Origin: Alistipes sp.
GTDB lineage: Bacteria > Bacteroidota > Bacteroidia > Bacteroidales > Rikenellaceae
Direction: 5' to 3'
Assembly: GCA_017937805.1 (NCBI GenBank)
Contig: JAGBCX010000035.1
Location: 1-33,700 of the forward strand
DNA: 33,700 bases
The notes below the pieces were generated by a model, which was not told the DNA's origin, ran no database searches, and saw only the letters and a program-made list of their open reading frames with translations. Position 1 is the first letter of the stretch; every line of letters starts with the position of its first letter. Made by a program: the position numbers and the translations under genes. Shown here in pieces: positions 31,159 to 33,700 of this stretch.

Positions 31159-31683
31159 TTAGTTGGTACGCAAACTTGTGTAAGATAACGTAGCATCATA
31201 GAACTTGATATCGTTAGGACATAAACCGCTGAAGGTCTTTTTTGTACCCTCGAACAGAGCCTCTACCTCTTTGAATATAGGTTCTCCTAATTCGTAATGG
31301 TCAATGCCTGTTCTGTATATAGTAGTAAATGTCTTAGGGTAAACTTTTACATCTGTACCCTCATAAGTTGCAGGTATATAGAGCGTATAATTACCATTTG
31401 CATCAGTCGAGACTTGGAGAATAGTGACACCCTCTGCTCCATATCGAAGAGAGTTGTTGGTTATCTCTGCATAAACAACGTGATTTGCGAGAGGTCTAGT
31501 GTCGGAAGTGATAACCTTGTTCTCGTCATAGTCGTAACCATAACCTGCGTTGTATTGGAACTTACCCTTGATAATTGCAGATCCCTGAATATCCTCAATT
31601 TTGAACGAGCTCTGCTCTTTTGCGCAACCTGCCAACAATGTCACGATTGCGATTACCGATAAAAATTTGTAAAAGTACTTCAT
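31159..31683 (-). CDS. Small lipoprotein with an Ig-like/CarboxypepD-like beta domain
   Basis: A 174-residue lipoprotein (TLLAGC, Cys20). The body GSAIIKGKFQYNAGYGYD, then NHVVYAEITNN and TDANGNYTLYIPATYEGTDVKVYP, resembles the repetitive beta-sandwich domains (carboxypeptidase-regulatory-like) common in Bacteroidota surface proteins. The function is not recognised. It lies 30 nt before the beta-barrel gene and 41 nt after the DksA-like gene, with no -7 box in either gap. Co-transcription of the three is likely, and the lipoprotein and barrel may act together in the outer membrane. Confidence 0.72.
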   Translation of the reverse strand: MKYFYKFLSVIAIVTLLAGCAKEQSSFKIEDIQGSAIIKGKFQYNAGYGYDYDENKVITSDTRPLANHVVYAEITNNSLRYGAEGVTILQVSTDANGNYTLYIPATYEGTDVKVYPKTFTTIYRTGIDHYELGEPIFKEVEALFEGTKKTFSGLCPNDIKFYDATLSYTSLRTN

Positions 31684-31724
31684 AATTTAATAAGTTTAGT
31701 TAATATTTGTAATCTGTTTACTCT

Positions 31725-32108
31725 CTATCTTCTTGCCTCCTTAGCCTCGATGGTCTCGGTAGCGTGAGGAACACGCAACAGACGCTCGCGCGGAATCAAC
31801 TTTCCGGTTGTCTTGCAGATGCCGTATGTCTTATGCTCGATGCGCACAAGGGCGAGTTCGAGGTTGCGGATAAACTTCGATTGGTGCGCGGCCAAACGCT
31901 CACACTCCTCCTTCGAGAGGGTTGTAGCACCCTCTTCGAGAACCTTGAAGGTTGGCGAAGTATCTTCGGTGTCGTTGCCATCTACTCGGCTTATAGTTGA
32001 GCGCAACTCCTCGTAGTCGTGTCGCGCTTGTTCGAGCTTCTTCAAAATCAACTCCTTGAACTCAGCCAACTCGGCATCGCTATAGCGGGTTTTTTCTTGC
32101 TGTGCCAT
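31725..32108 (-). CDS. TraR/DksA family regulator lacking zinc-finger cysteines
   Basis: A 127-residue protein of the DksA/TraR type, which binds RNA polymerase through the secondary channel and modulates initiation. It has an N-terminal coiled coil (about 10-90) with an acidic tip (DGNDTEDT, 43-50). The C-terminal YGICKTTGKLIPRERLLRVPHA segment corresponds to the C4 zinc finger. Only the first cysteine (C98) remains; the positions of the other three are Thr or missing, so zinc binding through this motif is unlikely. I recall similar cysteine loss in Bacteroidota homologues. The start is fixed by AGGAGG at 32121-32116, 7 nt before the ATG. The frame continuing to 32444 reads through repeats and is not coding. 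Confidence 0.88.
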   Translation of the reverse strand: MAQQEKTRYSDAELAEFKELILKKLEQARHDYEELRSTISRVDGNDTEDTSPTFKVLEEGATTLSKEECERLAAHQSKFIRNLELALVRIEHKTYGICKTTGKLIPRERLLRVPHATETIEAKEARR

Positions 32109-32141
32109 AATAAATCCTCCTAAATTTTTTGTTTCAGTTAC

Positions 32142-32173
32142 CAAAATTAAATAGAATTTCTCATTTCTCCAAA
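32142..32173 (-). promoter_or_regulatory. Promoter TTTG-N20-TAATTTTG for the DksA-like gene
   Basis: Minus strand: -33 TTTG at 32173-32170, -7 box TAATTTTG at 32149-32142, spacer 20 nt. It has the best consensus spacing in the window. The upstream heptamer array starts about 35 nt further out. Confidence 0.8.
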
Positions 32174-32206
32174 TTTTAGGCCAAAACATTTCAAAAAAAG
32201 GCCGTT

Positions 32207-32240
32207 GAAAACGGAAAACGGAAAACGGAAAACGGAAAAC
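32207..32240 (-). repeat. Heptamer array, about 5 units, upstream of the DksA-like gene
   Basis: On the plus strand four GAAAACG units and a partial one; on the gene's strand this is GTTTTCC repeated. The array has the same orientation relative to the downstream gene as the arrays before DUF4834 and glgB. Confidence 0.85.
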
Positions 32241-32252
32241 TTTTAGTTTAGT

Positions 32253-32507
32253 GAGGAGTGAGGAGATAGGAGTTGAAAACTGAGAACTGAGAGCTGAGAG
32301 CTTAGAGCGCTCCCTATTACCCCTATTACCCCTATCACCCCCATTACCCCTATTAAACTTGCGCCTTGACCACGCTCGGAGAACGGAAAACGGAAAACGG
32401 AGAACTGAGAGCTGAGAACTGAGAGCTGAGAACTGAGAGCGCACTCCTTAAACTCCCTAAATTCCTTAAACTCCTTAACAAGGTTTGCGCCATGACCACG
32501 CTCGGAG
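32253..32507. repeat. Composite tandem duplication of heptamer and nonamer modules
   Basis: Two consecutive units. Each has, in order, a heptamer array, GAGCGC, a nonamer array, and GCGCC(T/A)TGACCACGCTCGGAG. The end motif is at 32361-32381 and 32487-32507, an offset of 126 bp; the GAGCGC motifs (32305, 32437) are offset 132. Unit 1 heptamers: TGAAAAC, TGAGAAC, TGAGAGC, TGAGAGC, TTAGAGC. Unit 2 has eight in phase, GGAAAAC twice, GGAGAAC, then alternating TGAGAGC and TGAGAAC. Nonamers are CCCTATTAC-type (five, 32312-32356) and CTCCTTAAA-type (four, 32444-32479). No gene is seen in this stretch. Confidence 0.85.
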
Positions 32508-32585
32508 TTCTCTGTACTCAATTGTTTTTGGAATATTTTTTGCAACTTTTTCGAGGTATGCACAATAAATATGAATCTATTTTCG

Positions 32586-32593
32586 TATATTTG
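32586..32593 (+). promoter_or_regulatory. -7 box TATATTTG for the PepSY-like gene
   Basis: Matches TAnnTTTG, 29 nt before the ATG at 32623. No clear -33 TTG is seen at normal spacing. Confidence 0.65.
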
Positions 32594-32622
32594 TGTGACA
32601 ACAGATAAAAAACCGTATTATT

Positions 32623-33060
32623 ATGAAAAAGATTTTACTTTCAGCGTTGGCAATTGCCACGCTTGCGGTTACCCCGACAATGGCCGAGGATGTTGCCATT
32701 ACCGCACAGAAGTTGCCACAGGAGGCACAGAAATTTCTAAATACTCACTTTGTTCAGAACAAAGTTGTGTCGGCAATGCACGACAGAGATATTTCGGATA
32801 ATGACTATACCGTAATACTTGACGATGGCACAAAAATCGAGTTCGATGCTTCGGGCAAGTGGGAGAGTGTGAAAAATCACAACGGGAAGATTCCTGCAGG
32901 GGTTGTTCCGACCGCAATACAGGGCTATGTAGCAGAGCATTACCCTTCGATTGGTATCGAGAAGATTGAGCGTAAGCGTTATGGCTATGAAGTGGAGTTG
33001 ACGAACGACCTTGATATGAAATTCTCATCAAGCGGAAAGTTTATAGGGTTAGACGACTAA
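32623..33060 (+). CDS. Secreted PepSY-like (DUF2874) protein
   Basis: A 145-residue protein with a signal peptide cleaved after about PTMA (residue 21). Two similar halves follow (about 27-83 and 90-145), each with an amphipathic helix then a beta hairpin: LPQEAQKFLNTHF with YTVILDDGTKIEFDASGKW, and VPTAIQGYVAEHYP with YEVELTNDLDMKFSSSGKF. This duplicated layout is typical of the PepSY-like DUF2874 family of small periplasmic proteins in Bacteroidota, whose role is unknown. It has its own promoter and terminator, so it is monocistronic. Confidence 0.85.
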   Translation: MKKILLSALAIATLAVTPTMAEDVAITAQKLPQEAQKFLNTHFVQNKVVSAMHDRDISDNDYTVILDDGTKIEFDASGKWESVKNHNGKIPAGVVPTAIQGYVAEHYPSIGIEKIERKRYGYEVELTNDLDMKFSSSGKFIGLDD

Positions 33061-33078
33061 ACATAGTTTAGGGCTTAG

Positions 33079-33120
33079 AGTGGAGGAGAATGTTGAGTTT
33101 TCCTCCACTTTTTTCTTTTT
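33079..33120 (+). terminator. Intrinsic terminator after the PepSY-like gene
   Basis: AGTGGAGGA (33079-33087) pairs with TCCTCCACT (33101-33109) around a 13-nt loop, followed by TTTTTTCTTTTT. Confidence 0.88.
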
Positions 33121-33143
33121 TTACCTATTTTCTTTGCTTTTTC

Positions 33144-33175
33144 TTTGCTTTTGTTGTTGAAAGTGTGTAATTTTG
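33144..33175 (+). promoter_or_regulatory. Promoter TTTG-N20-TAATTTTG for the glycerol-3-phosphate dehydrogenase gene
   Basis: -33 TTTG at 33144-33147 and -7 box TAATTTTG at 33168-33175, 49 nt before the ATG at 33225. Confidence 0.7.
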
Positions 33176-33224
33176 CACGATAAAACAAGCGAATTTCATA
33201 CAAAACAAAAATAAAAACACAAAA

Positions 33225-33700
33225 ATGCAAAGAGAAAACTTGCTCAAACAACTTGAGAATACCGACAAGGTATGGGATTTCGTTGTTGTAGGTGGTGGTG
33301 CAACCGGTCTTGGTTGCGCTGTTGATGCCGCATCGCGCGGTTACAGTGTTGCGCTCTTCGAGCGTGAGGATTTCGCAAAGTGTACATCGAGCCGTTCGAC
33401 AAAACTCGTTCACGGTGGTGTGCGTTATCTCCAAAAGTTGGAGGTTGATTTGGTGCGTGAGGCTCTCCATGAGAGAGGTTTGATGAAGCAGAATGCTCCG
33501 CACCTCGTTAAGGACCAGGCCTTCGTAATCTCGAATTACAGCCATTGGGAGAACTTCCTCTACTTCTGCGGTTTGACCGTGTATGATATTCTTTCGTTCG
33601 GCTTCGGCTATGGCCGTTCGCGTTTTATTACAGCAAAGACTCTCCGTCAGTACCTTCCAACATCGGTTGCTGAGGGCTTGAAGGGTGGTGTTGTCTATCA
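33225..33700 (+). CDS. FAD-dependent glycerol-3-phosphate dehydrogenase, 5' part
   Basis: An open frame of 158 complete codons that runs off the window edge. The N-terminal FAD-binding motif is VVGGGATG (21-28, GxGxxG), followed by CAVDAASRGYSVALFEREDF. SSRSTKLVHGGVRYLQKLEVDLVREAL is the hallmark of GlpD/GlpA-type enzymes, which oxidise sn-glycerol-3-phosphate to dihydroxyacetone phosphate at the inner membrane and pass electrons to quinones. Whether it is the GlpD or GlpA type cannot be decided without the C-terminus. It has its own promoter. The ATG at 33225 is the first in frame after the promoter. Confidence 0.9.
   Translation, partial: MQRENLLKQLENTDKVWDFVVVGGGATGLGCAVDAASRGYSVALFEREDFAKCTSSRSTKLVHGGVRYLQKLEVDLVREALHERGLMKQNAPHLVKDQAFVISNYSHWENFLYFCGLTVYDILSFGFGYGRSRFITAKTLRQYLPTSVAEGLKGGVVY

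Noticed and set aside
32109-32444. N-terminal extension of the DksA-like gene
   Set aside because: The extension reads through heptamer and nonamer repeats and across the promoter. AGGAGG before the ATG at 32108 fixes the start.
32253-32507. CRISPR array
   Set aside because: Two units of about 126 bp with internal 7- and 9-mers; no constant 25-40 bp repeats with unique spacers and no cas genes.
1-33700. tRNA, rRNA or phage/integrative element
   Set aside because: No cloverleaf, rRNA segment, integrase, transposase or att-like duplication was recognised. Reading by eye can miss a tRNA, so a tRNAscan run would be needed to be certain.

Overview
The window comes from a bacterium of the phylum Bacteroidota, most likely order Bacteroidales and plausibly Rikenellaceae/Alistipes; this rests on pattern recognition, not a database search. 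The evidence is: many -7 promoter boxes of the form TAnnTTTG (at least ten, several with a TTG/TTTG about 19-20 bp upstream); TonB-dependent receptors, one with a carboxypeptidase-like N-terminal domain; BACON, DUF4249, DUF4465, DUF4834 and PepSY-like proteins; many lipoprotein signals; and few strong ribosome binding sites. No tRNA, rRNA, CRISPR array, transposase gene or phage gene was seen.

Layout. 1-2083: a DUF4834 membrane protein followed by the permease and ATPase of an Mla-type lipid transporter. 2607-5530: a small CxCxxC protein and a His-rich TonB receptor, possibly a metal uptake pair. 5998-8028: a eukaryotic-like glycogen branching enzyme. 8134-9666: a POT-family transporter ending in a strong terminator. 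9737-14781 (minus): a BACON lipoprotein, a TonB receptor and its DUF4249 partner, probably one transcription unit. 14904-18124: a PAP2 phosphatase, Kbl, an Lrp/AsnC regulator and QueD. 18295-28449: a housekeeping replication and repair block: polA, a DeoR-type regulator, priA, a comF-like gene, dnaB and yifB. 28451-32108 (minus): a lipoprotein PMM-like HAD hydrolase, a DUF4465 lipoprotein, an outer-membrane barrel, a small lipoprotein and a cysteine-poor DksA/TraR protein. 32623-33700: a PepSY-like secreted protein and the 5' part of a FAD-dependent glycerol-3-phosphate dehydrogenase, cut by the window edge.

The genes are mostly ordinary. The unusual content is in the intergenic DNA, where I see several interlinked repeat families. 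(1) Four 100-125 bp palindromes begin at or within 10 nt of a stop codon, always in the same orientation relative to the upstream gene, and share a core with compensatory base changes. (2) Tandem heptamer arrays (pyrimidine strand roughly GYTYTCN), usually about five units, lie upstream of genes, sometimes directly against the -7 box or the start codon. (3) Tandem nonamer arrays (CCCTATNAN or YTCCYTAAA), again about five units, are often flanked by GCGC/GCGCC. (4) A roughly 120 bp repeat carries a five-unit heptamer array right up to the -7 box of two unrelated transcription units (DUF4834-mla and glgB). (5) A composite tandem duplication of about 126 bp contains both heptamers and nonamers. 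I do not recognise these as a named repeat class. They are the best candidates for something undescribed here, and whether they are described elsewhere could not be checked.
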